DNA of 64,000 nt from Gillisia sp. Hel1_33_143 (GCF_900104765.1 NZ_LT629737.1:186001-250000), one strand, 5' to 3'; counted from the first letter of the stretch, positions 34,156 to 44,615 are shown. Made by a program: numbers and translations. The notes: a model not told the origin generated them from the letters alone.

Positions 34156-35781
34156 ATGGATATTGAAGAGCTTGATCGTAGAAAATTTATAAAATTGGGC
34201 AGCACGGGAGCCGCTGTTCTCCTCTCGTGGCCCTTTCTAAATTCTTGCGAAGGACTTTCATCTAAAAAAAATGAAAGTTCAGATCCTAATTTCGAACCAG
34301 ATCTGGATATTGATCTTACCGCCAAGGAAAGTCAAGTACCCTTTTTTCAAGGAAGTTCCACAAATGTTTGGATGTTTGAGGCCAAATTGAATACCGGCGA
34401 CCCCAATCCGGTTCAACACCTAGACGGTAGTTATCTAGGCCCAATACTGCGTGTGCAGAAAGGCCAAAAGTTAAGGATCCGTTTTAAAAACCAGTTGCCT
34501 GAAAAAAGTATTGTGCATTGGCACGGTATGCACGTACCGGAAAAATATGACGGCCATCCCAAAGATGTTATAGAAAATGGGGAAACCTATATTTATGAAT
34601 TTGAGATTATGAACCGTGCGGGCACGTATTGGTTTCACCCACATCCACACGGGCGCACAGGTCCACAGGTCTACAATGGACTGGCAGGAATGCTTATAGT
34701 TAGTGACGATGAGGAAGAGAAACTGAACCTGCCCAAAGGTGAATTTGATATTCCAATTGTCATTCAGGACAGGGCATTTGATGAGGATAATCAGCTCCTA
34801 TATCTGAACAGGGGGCGAATGGATAAAATGATGGGCTTTTTAGGAAACCAAATTTTTATTAATGGAAGGCCAGATAAAACATTATCCTTAAAATCCGGTT
34901 CTACATATCGGTTAAGACTACTTAATGCATCAAATTCACGTTTTTATAAACTCGGTTGGTCTGATGGAACACCGCTTACCGTGATCGGGATTGACGGCAG
35001 TCTTTTGGAAAAGCCACGATCGATGCCCTATATGATGTTGGGAGTGGCTGAACGTGTGGATATATGGCTGGATTTAAAAGATAAACCTAAAGGAACCGAA
35101 CTGACTTTGAAAAGCCTGTCCTTTTCGGCAGGGATGATGAGCATGGGCATGATGGGTCAAATGAGAAGTAACCTTCCGCTGGGCAGTGAATATGATGTAT
35201 TAACGATTTCTTTGGATGAATCGGGAAACAACAGTTTTATACTTCCTGAAAAACTCATTGTTTTTAATAAAATAGATCCTTCCGAAGCCATAAATGTGAA
35301 AAATCCAAGAACCTTCAAATTTTTTATGCAACGCATGCAATGGACCATCAATGGTAGGACCTGGGAGGAAACAGAGGTGGCAGGTGAAGAAATCGTAAAA
35401 TTAAATACCACCGAAATATGGCAGTTGGTAAATAGTGGTGGTGGCATGATGGGTAATGGTGGTATGATGGGCGGAAAAGGAATGATGGGAAACGGCGGCA
35501 TGATGAATGGCGGTATGATGCAAATGCCCCATCCCATTCATATACATCAGGTTCAATTCAATATTCTGGAAAGGGATACATCGGATATGGATCCTGAGGT
35601 GTGGAATTCCGTAAGGGAGGGATTTATAGATGACGGCTGGCAGGATACGGTATTGCTAATGCCCGGAATGAAAATAAAGATCATCATGCGTTTTGAGGAC
35701 TTTAAGGGCTTGTTTCTTTATCACTGCCATAATTTGGAGCACGAGGATATGGGCATGATGCGGAACTATAAAATAGAGTAG
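34156..35781 (+). CDS. cueO: CueO-like multicopper oxidase
   Basis: 541 residues with a Tat-type signal (RRKFIKLGSTGAAV) that ends in a lipobox-like LNSC. The copper motifs are all present: HWHG (121-124), HPHPHG (161-166), HPIHIH (459-464) and HCHNLEHEDMGMM (523-535). A Met/Gly-rich loop (about 427-457, repeats of GGMM and GNGG) precedes the third motif, as in CueO's substrate Cu(I) loop. Expected role: oxidation of periplasmic Cu(I). It is independent in sequence from the fused oxidase at 11644. Confidence 0.9.
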   Translation: MDIEELDRRKFIKLGSTGAAVLLSWPFLNSCEGLSSKKNESSDPNFEPDLDIDLTAKESQVPFFQGSSTNVWMFEAKLNTGDPNPVQHLDGSYLGPILRVQKGQKLRIRFKNQLPEKSIVHWHGMHVPEKYDGHPKDVIENGETYIYEFEIMNRAGTYWFHPHPHGRTGPQVYNGLAGMLIVSDDEEEKLNLPKGEFDIPIVIQDRAFDEDNQLLYLNRGRMDKMMGFLGNQIFINGRPDKTLSLKSGSTYRLRLLNASNSRFYKLGWSDGTPLTVIGIDGSLLEKPRSMPYMMLGVAERVDIWLDLKDKPKGTELTLKSLSFSAGMMSMGMMGQMRSNLPLGSEYDVLTISLDESGNNSFILPEKLIVFNKIDPSEAINVKNPRTFKFFMQRMQWTINGRTWEETEVAGEEIVKLNTTEIWQLVNSGGGMMGNGGMMGGKGMMGNGGMMNGGMMQMPHPIHIHQVQFNILERDTSDMDPEVWNSVREGFIDDGWQDTVLLMPGMKIKIIMRFEDFKGLFLYHCHNLEHEDMGMMRNYKIE

Positions 35782-35799
35782 TAACTTAAATTAAAAATT

Positions 35800-35925
35800 A
35801 TGGGAGATATGGAAATGGACGGCTTTTGTTGGATGTGCACTGCCATGTGGGCAGGTGGAATACTATTAATAGCCTTGGTCATATATTTAATCTATCGTCT
35901 AGCGAAAAAAAACAAGAACCATTAA
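35800..35925 (+). CDS. 41-residue membrane microprotein
   Basis: MGDMEMDGFCWMCTAMWAGG followed by a single membrane span and a basic tail (YRLAKKNKNH). A C-W-M-C pair sits near the membrane face. Start 19 bases after the oxidase stop and end 1 base before the next ATG, so it is plausibly translated with its neighbours. No family recognised. Confidence 0.6.
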   Translation: MGDMEMDGFCWMCTAMWAGGILLIALVIYLIYRLAKKNKNH

Positions 35926-35926
35926 T

Positions 35927-36460
35927 ATGGAGGAATTCAATTTGGCCGTCCTTATTTTACCCGGATTTTCTATAATCGGAGTTCTTTTGATGTATTGGTA
36001 TTTTAGAAAAAAAATTAAAGATAAATGGGTATATAACTATTATGTAGTTTCCATTGCTCTTATTGCACTCGTTTTCAATACTATCTGGGAATTGTTGCAT
36101 GGCCCATTATATAAAGGTTACCAATACGACTGGGAGCATATATCGATTTGCCTAATGGCGGCTTTTACAGATATGTTGACTACTCTGATTATGTTGTATG
36201 GGTTTGGCCTTTTTTATGAAAATATTTTTTGGATTCGAAAATTAAAATTGAGCAAGATAATTCTCGTAATAATTACGGGCGGAACCGGTACCATTTTATT
36301 GGAACGTTGGCATATAGCTGAGGGACATTGGACGTATGCCGAAAATATGCCAATAGTTCCTTGGATCGAGGTTGGACTCACTCCCCTATTACAGTTCACT
36401 ATTCTCCCCATTGTTATTTTTCTTGTTGGAAGAATAATTTCAAACAGACAATTTAAATAA
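35927..36460 (+). CDS. Five-span membrane protein of unknown function
   Basis: About five hydrophobic segments. Conserved-looking motifs TIWELLHGPLY, FTDMLTTLIM and ERWHIAEGHWTYAENMPIVP, with Glu/His/Trp residues near the membrane. No family is recognised, though the His/Glu pattern could bind a metal or a cofactor. It follows the microprotein directly and precedes a single-span protein. Confidence 0.6.
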   Translation: MEEFNLAVLILPGFSIIGVLLMYWYFRKKIKDKWVYNYYVVSIALIALVFNTIWELLHGPLYKGYQYDWEHISICLMAAFTDMLTTLIMLYGFGLFYENIFWIRKLKLSKIILVIITGGTGTILLERWHIAEGHWTYAENMPIVPWIEVGLTPLLQFTILPIVIFLVGRIISNRQFK

Positions 36461-36476
36461 TTTAAAACTTTATAAA

Positions 36477-36977
36477 GTGTATCAAAAAAGAGCATATAGA
36501 AATAAAAATGTAAAAAAGGAGATATCTCAAAAAAATAAAATTACCAAAAGGGATACAATAATTGCACTAATCTCTTTTCTTGGAATTTTTTTAGCAGCCG
36601 CTTTTTTTGCCTACAGAATGATGTTTATTAACCCTTCTGAAGTTCATCAAGCAGATAAAAACTTGGCTTATCAAATTGTGCCCAATAATGAAGTGTGTAT
36701 GTTAAACAACACGTATAGAACAGAAGCAATTCCATTTGTTTTAATAGGAAAGCACGCCTATTTTGGGTGCTGTAATAGCTGCACAGATCGGTTATTAAAA
36801 AATCCAGAAGAGCGATATGCAATAGATCCTATAACAAAAGTAGAGGTAGATAAATCTATGGCAATAATCCTACGAAAAGTAGATGATGACTCTTCAATAT
36901 ATTATTTCAATACAACTCACAATGCAAAAACTTTTATGATCAGGGAAAAGAAGAACCAAAAAACAGAACAAATATAG
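36477..36977 (+). CDS. Membrane-anchored TRASH/YHS-like protein
   Basis: One N-terminal membrane span (IALISFLGIFLAAAFFAY) and a periplasmic domain with NEVCMLNN, then a CC and C in YFGCCNSCTDRL. The C-(~40)-CxxC-type pattern and NNxY(R)xxAIPF resemble TRASH/YHS metal-binding domains. The only usable start is GTG. Located before the SCO gene, it could hand copper to it (inference). Confidence 0.55.
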   Translation: MYQKRAYRNKNVKKEISQKNKITKRDTIIALISFLGIFLAAAFFAYRMMFINPSEVHQADKNLAYQIVPNNEVCMLNNTYRTEAIPFVLIGKHAYFGCCNSCTDRLLKNPEERYAIDPITKVEVDKSMAIILRKVDDDSSIYYFNTTHNAKTFMIREKKNQKTEQI

Positions 36978-37007
36978 AATTGTCAATACTTATATGGAGA
37001 TAAAAAT

Positions 37008-37628
37008 ATGACTGTGAAATTTCAACTTATTCTTTTAATAATAATGGGTTTGCTTACCTCTTGTGAAGATCAAAATAGACATTTGCCTATTCTTGGAAAT
37101 AAGGAAGTAGCCAACAATGAGGAAGATACAATTTATCACTCTATCCCCTATTTTAGCTTTATAGATCAGGATAGTCTTACAATTACGTCCAATACATTTA
37201 CAGATAAAATTTATGTAGCAGATTTCTTCTTTACATCCTGCCCCACCATCTGCCCAATAATGAAAAACCAAATGCAACGGGTATATGAGAAATTTAAGGG
37301 AAATAAAAATGTAGCTTTCCTATCTCACAGTATTGACCCATCTCACGATAGCGTACCAGTATTAAAAACATATGCAGAAGATCTTGATATTAATAATGGT
37401 CAGTGGCACTTTGTTACTGGTAATAGAGAAGAAATCTTTGCTATAGCCGAAAACCACTATATGGTAAGTGCCCAAGAAGATCCTTCTGCCCCTGGCGGAG
37501 CAATTCATAGTGGTGCGTTTATATTAATTGACAAACAAAAAAGGATTCGCGGGTATTATGATGGGACCAACACAGAAGAAGTCGATAAGCTGATTGAGGA
37601 TATTCCGATACTGCTTAACAATTATTAA
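37008..37628 (+). CDS. SCO1/SenC family copper chaperone lipoprotein
   Basis: Lipobox LLTSC then a thioredoxin fold of about 170 residues. The CuA-type metal site is intact: CPTICP in FFFTSCPTICPIMKN and the distal His in GAIHSGAFILID. SCO proteins bind copper with these two Cys and one His, and assemble cytochrome oxidase or act in thiol/copper redox. No cytochrome oxidase gene is near, so a role in copper resistance is likely. Start 30 bases after the TRASH-like gene. Confidence 0.9.
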   Translation: MTVKFQLILLIIMGLLTSCEDQNRHLPILGNKEVANNEEDTIYHSIPYFSFIDQDSLTITSNTFTDKIYVADFFFTSCPTICPIMKNQMQRVYEKFKGNKNVAFLSHSIDPSHDSVPVLKTYAEDLDINNGQWHFVTGNREEIFAIAENHYMVSAQEDPSAPGGAIHSGAFILIDKQKRIRGYYDGTNTEEVDKLIEDIPILLNNY

Positions 37629-38043
37629 TTTTAAATGCACTGATCTGGTGAGGAAATACTTTATTTCATTGTGACCTTTGTTGAAATTAACATCCTTGCT
37701 TAAAAAGTAATTTTTATTAGGAAAAGCCTGTCTTAGGATGATGACTGAAAAAGTCTGGAATTTAACCCCAGCTTAAACAGGAAAAAGCAAATGCTTTACA
37801 GGGGGAGTTGTTTTGATTTAATTAGTTATTTAAGCTACAATTCTTCCCTTGTAAAGCTAATTTAAGAAGAGGATTGAAAGAATTTCTTATGTGAGACCAA
37901 CATGTAATTTTAAAAGAAAATGGCTAGGTTCACATTCATTCTAGGGAATAACACTAAGCATAATCAAAGATGAAAAGCGACGTATAAAAATAATGTTATG
38001 ACAAAGATTAAAATGGGGAAATGAAAATTTAATTTGATGGAAA
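37629..38043. other. Gap with an imperfect inverted repeat
   Basis: No gene found. GCTTTACAGGGG near 37793 and CCCTTGTAAAGC near 37847 form an imperfect inverted repeat about 45 bases apart. It lies upstream of the PH-domain genes, which have no clear TAnnTTTG promoter. Its function is unknown. Confidence 0.4.
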
Positions 38044-38574
38044 ATGGATTCTTTAAGTAAGGCAATTTTTGAAAATAAGCAACTGGATATAGATTCACTA
38101 CCCAGATATGGAGAAGTGAAGTTTTCTTCACTTAATCCGAAATATCTCGTTAAACTAAATATAATCACAACTGCTGGTGCCTTGATATTTTTGGTAGGGC
38201 TTGGTGCAGGATATGTGCTTGTGGAAAACTATAGAGGCTTATTGGCATTTTTGGCGATCCTGTTTTTGCTAATTTTCTTTGGCTCTTACTATCGTAACTT
38301 TCAATTGCAGAAAAGAAACGGCTATGCAATCCGGGAAAGGGATATAATCTTCAAACGGGGCTTTATTTACAAAAAAACTACAGTAGTACCTTTTAACCGA
38401 GTGCAACATGTTTCTACGGGCAGGGATATATTGGACAAATTTTTAGGAATTTCAACTTTACGGGTTTTTACGGCCGGGGGTTCAGGAAGCGATATCGGAA
38501 TTCCTGGTTTGCTACCCAAAATTACGAGTGGCTTAAAGGAAGAAATTTCGAAAAGAACATCTTCTCATGATTAG
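38044..38574 (+). CDS. PH-domain membrane protein (YdbS-like)
   Basis: Two membrane segments (IITTAGALIFLVGLGAGYVL, LLAFLAILFLLIFFGSYY) followed by a bacterial PH domain (IRERDIIFKRGFIYKKTTVV, FNRVQHVSTGRD, LGISTLRVFTAGG). This is the YdbS half of the YdbS-YdbT pair. The gene overlaps its partner by 8 bases. The role is unknown; members can affect membrane stress or export. Confidence 0.85.
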   Translation: MDSLSKAIFENKQLDIDSLPRYGEVKFSSLNPKYLVKLNIITTAGALIFLVGLGAGYVLVENYRGLLAFLAILFLLIFFGSYYRNFQLQKRNGYAIRERDIIFKRGFIYKKTTVVPFNRVQHVSTGRDILDKFLGISTLRVFTAGGSGSDIGIPGLLPKITSGLKEEISKRTSSHD

Positions 38575-40051
38575 CAGCAACTTTTATGAGCCGAACCGAC
38601 AATCAAAAACAGGGGTTATACTTGTTTTTGGCAGCAGCCTTTATCATCTTGTTAGAAATTTATGGTTTCTGGGGGTTTACTTTTTCATGGAAGAACTGGA
38701 TGTTCAAATGATCATGATTTCTATTGTTGGAGCTGCAATCTTTCTTGTTCTTGCTCTAGGCTATAGTATCCTTTACTATTTAAAATTTATTTTTTTCATT
38801 GACCGGGAAAGAGAAGAATTTGTACTCCAAAAAGGGGTTTTTAGCTCAGAAACTATAAGTGTCCCTTTTGATAAAATACAGCAAGTTAATTTCAAGAGAA
38901 ACCTGCTTCAGCGAATAATTGGTGTTTATAGCATTTTGATTGAAACTGCTGGGAGTAAAGAAAAAGAGGTCGAGATTAAAGCTCTTTCTAAGGTAAAAGC
39001 GGAGCAACTCTCCGAACTTCTGATGAGCCATATCAAAACAAAAATAGATCGAACAATTCCTGAAGATGAACAAGTGGAAACTACTACAGATTGGCAATAT
39101 TCTTTAAACGTTCTCCAGCTTTTAAAACTCGGGTTAAGCAGCAACTACCTCCGTGGACTGCTATTATTGCTCACTTTTTATCTCACTCTGAAAGATCAGA
39201 TTTTTTTGAGACAAGTCTTTCCAGATGAAATAAGTGTGGTGGGTAATAACGGTTTTACCTTTACCCCTTGGACGATTCTACTGATGTTATTAGCGGTATT
39301 GATTGTTACTGTAGCTGATACTTTTATAAAATATTTTAATCTTCATTTAAAAAAAACAGATCTGGGGCTGCAGGTGGAAATGGGACTTCGAAAGAATAAA
39401 AAGGTGAGCCTGAAAGCGAAAAGAGTACAGTCAATAGAAATTTCCAGCAATCCTATTCAACAACGGCTTGACCTCCATAAGTTAAAAATCTCTCTGGCAA
39501 CCAGTGCGGATGATTCGGAAAAAAGTGTAATTACAATTCCAGGTATATCACAAAAATTTATTTTAAGGATTAAGGATTACATCCATAACACTCAAATCAA
39601 GCAAATTTCTCAAATCGTTCCGAATAGTATGTTGATATTTAGAAAAATTATTCGTGGTCTCTTTCCTTTGTTGCTGCTTCCTTTACTCATAGGATATTAT
39701 GAACTTAATTTCAGATTAGAATGGATAATTCTTGGGATAGCGGGTTATACTATTCTTTTGGCGGGGTATCAATTTCTCTTTTTTCGTTCTTTAAAGCTGT
39801 CTATTTCTAAAGGATTTATCGTAAAGTATTCTGGCGTGTGGAGAAGAAAGCAGCAGCATCTGGAAATGTGGAAACTACAATCTGTTTCAATAATACAGCC
39901 ACTCTGGTATAAAAAACAAGGTCTGGCAGATTTGGTTTTCCATTCAGCGGCAGGAGATATTTACTTTGAAGTAATAGATGAAAATCAAGCAAAACCACTC
40001 ATGGATTATTTACTGTACAAAATAGAAAGTACATCAGGGGAATGGATGTAG
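38567..40051 (+). CDS. PH-domain membrane protein (YdbT-like)
   Basis: Nearly 500 residues with about six membrane segments and repeated bacterial PH domains: EEFVLQKGVFSSETISVPFD, FDKIQQVNFKRN, LGLQVEMGLRKNKKVSLKAK and SKGFIVKYSGVWRRKQQHLE. Three PH-like copies are seen, as in YdbT. Overlap with the gene at 38044 suggests a functional complex. It sits as an unrelated-looking pair before the copper ATPase. Confidence 0.85.
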   Translation: MISSNFYEPNRQSKTGVILVFGSSLYHLVRNLWFLGVYFFMEELDVQMIMISIVGAAIFLVLALGYSILYYLKFIFFIDREREEFVLQKGVFSSETISVPFDKIQQVNFKRNLLQRIIGVYSILIETAGSKEKEVEIKALSKVKAEQLSELLMSHIKTKIDRTIPEDEQVETTTDWQYSLNVLQLLKLGLSSNYLRGLLLLLTFYLTLKDQIFLRQVFPDEISVVGNNGFTFTPWTILLMLLAVLIVTVADTFIKYFNLHLKKTDLGLQVEMGLRKNKKVSLKAKRVQSIEISSNPIQQRLDLHKLKISLATSADDSEKSVITIPGISQKFILRIKDYIHNTQIKQISQIVPNSMLIFRKIIRGLFPLLLLPLLIGYYELNFRLEWIILGIAGYTILLAGYQFLFFRSLKLSISKGFIVKYSGVWRRKQQHLEMWKLQSVSIIQPLWYKKQGLADLVFHSAAGDIYFEVIDENQAKPLMDYLLYKIESTSGEWM

Positions 40052-40157
40052 TGGTTGCAAGGGCAAATTACAATGTTTACAGGCAATACCATGTTAATTA
40101 AAGATGTAGGCCGATTTTAAAACTAAAAAAATGATTTTAATATAATTTAGAAAAAAA

Positions 40158-42659
40158 ATGAAACATACCTATCACATACACGGAATGACCTGCGACGGTT
40201 GCCGAACGCACGTCGAAAAAACGCTTTCTAATGTAGAAGGTGTAACCAGTACATCGGTCAATTTGGAAAAAGAAGAGGTCTCCATAGAAATGGAATCACA
40301 TATCCCCATTGAAAAATTTCAAGATGCCCTTAAAAATGATGGCGGTACATATTCCATCCACAAACCGGGCGAGCACAAACATACTTCAGAAAAAAAATCT
40401 GAAAAATTAAAAGGTCAAGGCACAGGTACGTTTTATTGCCCAATGCACTGCGAGGGAGATAAGACTTATGATAAACCAGGCGATTGTCCAGTGTGCGGAA
40501 TGGATTTGATTGAAGAAAAAAAACTCTCTGCAACACCGAGTGGACAATGGACCTGTCCTATGCATCCAGAGATAGTAAAGGATGCGCCGGGAGACTGCCC
40601 TATTTGTGGGATGGATCTTGTGCCGATGGAACCTGACCTTTCCGCAGAAGAGAAGAGCTACAAAAAACTTATTAAAAAGTTTTGGATTGCCGTAGGATTT
40701 ACATTGCCCATTTTGATTATTGCAATGTCAGATTTGCTCAATAACAATCCCTTAGTTTCCATTTTAAAAGTTGAATATTGGAATTGGATTCAATTAGCAC
40801 TATCTCTGCCGGTTGTATTTTATGCCTCCTGGATGTTCTTTGAACGTGCGTATCGTAGTATTATAACGTGGAATTTAAATATGTTCACGCTCATTGGTAT
40901 AGGTACAGGGGTTGCTTGGTTATTTAGCGTGTTTGGGATGTTTTTTCCAGATTTTTTTCCAGCCCAGTTTAAGACGGATGCTGGAACCGTTTTTGTTTAT
41001 TATGAGGCCACGACGGTTATTCTGACATTAGTTATGTTGGGGCAGGTTTTAGAAGCACGTGCACATAGTAAAACCAATTCTGCAGTAAAGGAACTCTTGA
41101 AACTGGCGCCAAATAAAGCCATTAAAGTCATCGATGGGGAAGAACAAGAGGTTGCTATTGATGATATTGAAATTGGTGATATACTTCGGGTAAAACCGGG
41201 CGATAAAATTCCAGTTGACGGAGTTTTATCAGAAGGGCAAACTTCTATTGATGAATCGATGATTACCGGCGAACCGATTCCGGTAAGCAAGGCCGAAGGA
41301 GATAAAGTTAGTAGTGGAACAATAAATGGTAACCAGTCTTTTTTGATGAAGGCCGAAAAAGTGGGAGCAGATACCCTACTCTCCCAAATCATTCAAATGG
41401 TTAATGATGCGAGTCGCAGTCGTGCGCCAATTCAAAAACTAGCAGATACATTTTCCAGTTATTTTGTGCCAATTGTGGTTCTTATTTCCGTGATTACATT
41501 TGCCGTTTGGGCAATATGGGGTCCAGAACCAGCTTATGTATATGCTTTGGTTAATGCTATTGCTGTTTTGATTATAGCATGCCCCTGTGCATTGGGTCTT
41601 GCCACGCCAATGTCTATAATGGTAGGTGTAGGTAAGGGCGCTCAGAATGGGGTGCTTATAAAAAATGCCGAAGCTCTTGAAAAAATGGACAAGGTAGATA
41701 CACTTATCGTGGATAAAACAGGTACTATTACTGAAGGGAAACCAGCGGTTGAACAAATAGGAGTTTTTGGAGATGGCTTTCGCGAAAACGAAATACTACA
41801 TTTTATCGCATCGCTTAATAGTTCAAGTGAACATCCACTTGCTGAAGCTACTTTGAAATATGGAAAAGAACAGAATACCGAAATCTCAAAAACTGAGAAC
41901 TTTAGTGCAGTCACAGGTAAAGGAGTTGAAGGAACAGTTGATGGTAAAAAACTCGATTTAGGAAATGCTAAAATGATGGAGCACGCCAATGCAACTATTT
42001 CATCACAAATGGAAACCGAAGCACAATCCTATCAAAAACGAGGTAAAACAGTTTCCTATTTGTCCGTTGACGGCAAAGTCTCGGGCTTTGTAGTAATCGG
42101 CGATAAGATAAAAGAGACCAGTGCCAAAGCAATCAAAGAGCTCCAAGCCAAAGGTATTGCAGTGATTATGATGACGGGTGATAACCACGATACCGCTCAG
42201 GCTGTTGCGGGTGATCTTGATCTTGCCGACTTCAAAGCAGGAATGCTACCACAAGATAAGTTAGAAGAAGTCAAAAAATTACAGGAAAAAGGAAAGGTGG
42301 TAGCAATGGCAGGTGACGGCATAAACGATGCTCCAGCATTGGCAAAAAGCGATGTAGGTATAGCAATGGGAACTGGAACGGACGTTGCAATTGAAAGTGC
42401 CGCTATAACCTTGGTCAAAGGGGATTTACACGGTATAGTTAAAGCAAGGAATCTGAGTGAAGCCGTAATGAAAAACATCAAACAGAACCTGTTTTTTGCA
42501 TTTATATATAACACGGTGGGAATTCCTATAGCTGCAGGAGTATTGTATCCCTTTTTCGGGCTATTGCTTTCCCCAATGATTGCAGCCTTGGCAATGAGTC
42601 TTAGTTCGGTCTCTGTAATTATAAATGCATTGCGGTTACGAACAAAGAAAATTAATTAA
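40158..42659 (+). CDS. copA: Copper-translocating P1B-ATPase
   Basis: Inner-membrane copper exporter of 833 residues. N-terminal HMA domain (GMTCDGC, C12 and C15), then two heavy-metal-binding (HMBD) motifs at about 93-117 and 132-157 (CPMHCEG...[14 protein letters not shown]...CPICGMDL), eight membrane helices, CPC at 475-477, the phosphorylated Asp in DKTGT (D519) and the [16 protein letters not shown] motifs. It is the single P-type ATPase here and uses ATP to pump Cu(I) to the periplasm, where the oxidases and Cus pump take over. Confidence 0.97.
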   Translation: MKHTYHIHGMTCDGCRTHVEKTLSNVEGVTSTSVNLEKEEVSIEMESHIPIEKFQDALKNDGGTYSIHKPGEHKHTSEKKSEKLKGQGTGTFYCPMHCEGDKTYDKPGDCPVCGMDLIEEKKLSATPSGQWTCPMHPEIVKDAPGDCPICGMDLVPMEPDLSAEEKSYKKLIKKFWIAVGFTLPILIIAMSDLLNNNPLVSILKVEYWNWIQLALSLPVVFYASWMFFERAYRSIITWNLNMFTLIGIGTGVAWLFSVFGMFFPDFFPAQFKTDAGTVFVYYEATTVILTLVMLGQVLEARAHSKTNSAVKELLKLAPNKAIKVIDGEEQEVAIDDIEIGDILRVKPGDKIPVDGVLSEGQTSIDESMITGEPIPVSKAEGDKVSSGTINGNQSFLMKAEKVGADTLLSQIIQMVNDASRSRAPIQKLADTFSSYFVPIVVLISVITFAVWAIWGPEPAYVYALVNAIAVLIIACPCALGLATPMSIMVGVGKGAQNGVLIKNAEALEKMDKVDTLIVDKTGTITEGKPAVEQIGVFGDGFRENEILHFIASLNSSSEHPLAEATLKYGKEQNTEISKTENFSAVTGKGVEGTVDGKKLDLGNAKMMEHANATISSQMETEAQSYQKRGKTVSYLSVDGKVSGFVVIGDKIKETSAKAIKELQAKGIAVIMMTGDNHDTAQAVAGDLDLADFKAGMLPQDKLEEVKKLQEKGKVVAMAGDGINDAPALAKSDVGIAMGTGTDVAIESAAITLVKGDLHGIVKARNLSEAVMKNIKQNLFFAFIYNTVGIPIAAGVLYPFFGLLLSPMIAALAMSLSSVSVIINALRLRTKKIN

Positions 42660-42886
42660 ATCACTATGAACTAAAATACAATAGATTTTTAAATCTGACT
42701 AAAGTCAGCAGTTTGTGATTACTCAATATAAAAGGATCCAAATCATTTCCTGATTTTGACAACACTAAATTTAAATTTCAGATAATTATGTATTACGAAA
42801 TTTTTCAAGGTAAGTAACCGAATATCAATTTATAAAATTTGGTGTTTAGAAAGTTGGACAAATTTAGTTCATCCCTAAAAGTAATA

Positions 42887-44182
42887 TTAGGGAAGGCATC
42901 TTGTCGGCTTTTTTAGTTGTTTCTTGGTCTCCAAAACCCTACCCTTCAATGGAATATCCGCTATTTGTGACAGCCGAAAATGCGCAGCATTTATTACTGG
43001 CATGCTAAAAGTAAAAGTTGTCATTTCATCTGACGAATCTACCTCAATTTTTCCTCCATGAGCCTTTGCTATTTCAGATGAGATATAAAGTCCCAACCCT
43101 AATCCCGATTTATTGTTTTCAGAATTCGTCGTGAAAAATGGTTTGAATAAATCCAGTTGCTTGCTTTCGGATATTTTATCTCCAAAATTTGATACCGATA
43201 AATAGAAAATCCCGTTTTCAGTCTTTATTTCTGTCAATATTGGTTTGTCCATAAAACCATGTTTAATAGCATTCCCTAAAATATTTGAATAAAGTTGTCC
43301 TATTCTGTTAGTGTCACAAGCAACTTTTTCATCTAAAACTATGATTGAACTGATTTTATGATCAGAATTAATTGTCTTAATTTCATTTTCAACTTGTTTT
43401 ATAGCTTTTTTCAAATTTCGTTGATTATCTGAAATTTCTAACTTAATCCCATCACCCAAGTGCCCTTTTGCAAAATCTAATAAATTATCTATCAAATTTT
43501 GCATTCTGTAAGAAGTAGATTTAATAGTTTTCGCTTGTCTTCTAGCAAATTCCGACAGTTCTGTATTTAATAATATATCAGCGCACATTCTAGTAGTACC
43601 AACTGGATTTCTTAAATCATGCCCTAAAATTGCTATAAAAGTTTCCCGAAGTTCACCTATTCTTTTTTCTTCTTTTAAACTTGTATTAAGTTCAATTAGC
43701 TCTTCAATTGCATCTAAATGAAAAGAAATTAATTCAGTGTAAAGTTTAAATAATTCCTTTGTTTCCTTATTATCAAGTTTTGCAGGTTCAGTATCAAGAG
43801 CACATAAAGTTCCAAAAAACATTCCATTTTTTCTGAAAATCGGAAATGAAATATAGCTTTGAAATCCATATTTCGCAGGAGTATGATGCTCACAATATTC
43901 TACACTTTTAGACACATTTTCAATAATTACTGGAGAACTGTGCTGTCGTATTTCGTTACATATTGTGGTTTCTATTTCTAATTCATCTCCCGGTTTTAGT
44001 CCGAAGTTTATTTCGTCCTGAGAAGCACAAGTAATCCATTTTTCTTCTGTTACTCTACCAATAGCAGAAAATCTCATTCCTGTCGTTCTACATATTACAT
44101 TTAAAATAGAAGAAATGCTGCCAATTTGGGCAACATTATCAATATCTTTCTGTAGATCAGCGCTTAAAGTCTTGTTTATCAT
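42887..44182 (-). CDS. GAF-domain sensor histidine kinase
   Basis: About 430 residues with an N-terminal GAF domain (about 20-165) and a HisKA-HATPase pair. The H box is ILGHDLRNPVGTTRM; the N box is LYSNILGNAIKHGF; the G region is SGLGLGLYISSEIAKAHGG. No membrane segment and no adjacent response regulator. A TTG start lies upstream, but the ATG at 44182 is preferred. GAF/HK proteins of this type are common in flavobacteria, with unknown ligands; it may be unrelated to mer. Confidence 0.85.
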   Translation of the reverse strand: MINKTLSADLQKDIDNVAQIGSISSILNVICRTTGMRFSAIGRVTEEKWITCASQDEINFGLKPGDELEIETTICNEIRQHSSPVIIENVSKSVEYCEHHTPAKYGFQSYISFPIFRKNGMFFGTLCALDTEPAKLDNKETKELFKLYTELISFHLDAIEELIELNTSLKEEKRIGELRETFIAILGHDLRNPVGTTRMCADILLNTELSEFARRQAKTIKSTSYRMQNLIDNLLDFAKGHLGDGIKLEISDNQRNLKKAIKQVENEIKTINSDHKISSIIVLDEKVACDTNRIGQLYSNILGNAIKHGFMDKPILTEIKTENGIFYLSVSNFGDKISESKQLDLFKPFFTTNSENNKSGLGLGLYISSEIAKAHGGKIEVDSSDEMTTFTFSMPVINAAHFRLSQIADIPLKGRVLETKKQLKKPTRCLP

Positions 44183-44504
44183 TTGTAGAATATAAAACAA
44201 ATAAAGATATTACTAATTTTCTTAACAATTAAAGGTGGGCAAACCGGCTTGGATAAGACAAGTGGCGTGGAGTAGGGACGCATTCCAGTCGGACTTGTTG
44301 TTTTTTACTTGGTGTCTAAAATAACATTTTTCCCACGAACGCTCGCTATTTGCGCTTAACCAATGTTACCCACTGGCTTTTTCCGTTCAGCTTGGTTTTC
44401 AGCGTAGGCAAAGACATACTCTTTTGCAATTTTTGGTGTAGCCATGGCTGGCGCGAATAGCAAATGTGTATGTCTTTTAGCAAGGGCTTTTTAGCAACAA
44501 CTTT
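44183..44504. other. Gap with a dispersed repeat
   Basis: Non-coding; holds GC-richer pieces than the neighbours and the repeat at 44429-44483, which also occurs at 50790. No gene is supported. Confidence 0.5.
44429..44483. repeat. Dispersed intergenic repeat, copy 1
   Basis: TTTTTGGTGTAGC and AGCAAATGTGTATG separated by about 17 variable bases; the copy at 50790-50845 shares both blocks and the CTTTAAG-like end. Each lies at the downstream edge of a - strand resistance gene set. Confidence 0.6.
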
Positions 44505-44615
44505 AGACGGATAAGTAACTCCTCCGTAAGAACGATAAGGACAACGATCTCCCTTGATTGGTGTCAGAACCGATTTACAATTCTCACACTTGTAAAAGAA
44601 TGGATAAACCTTTAC
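44505..44615 (-). pseudogene. Decayed GDCCVxC-type mer-associated gene
   Basis: On the - strand this reads VKVYPFFYKCENCKSVLTPI, then KGDRCPYRSYGGVTYPSK. It matches the family signature KCENC then GDCCVxCSYG, but the second Cys is R, the VxC is PYR and the CPPIQ end is lost. The upstream frame has a stop and no start. GDCCVxC proteins are part of mercury operons in Bacteroidota, and this lies just downstream of a MerA-like gene. Confidence 0.7.
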
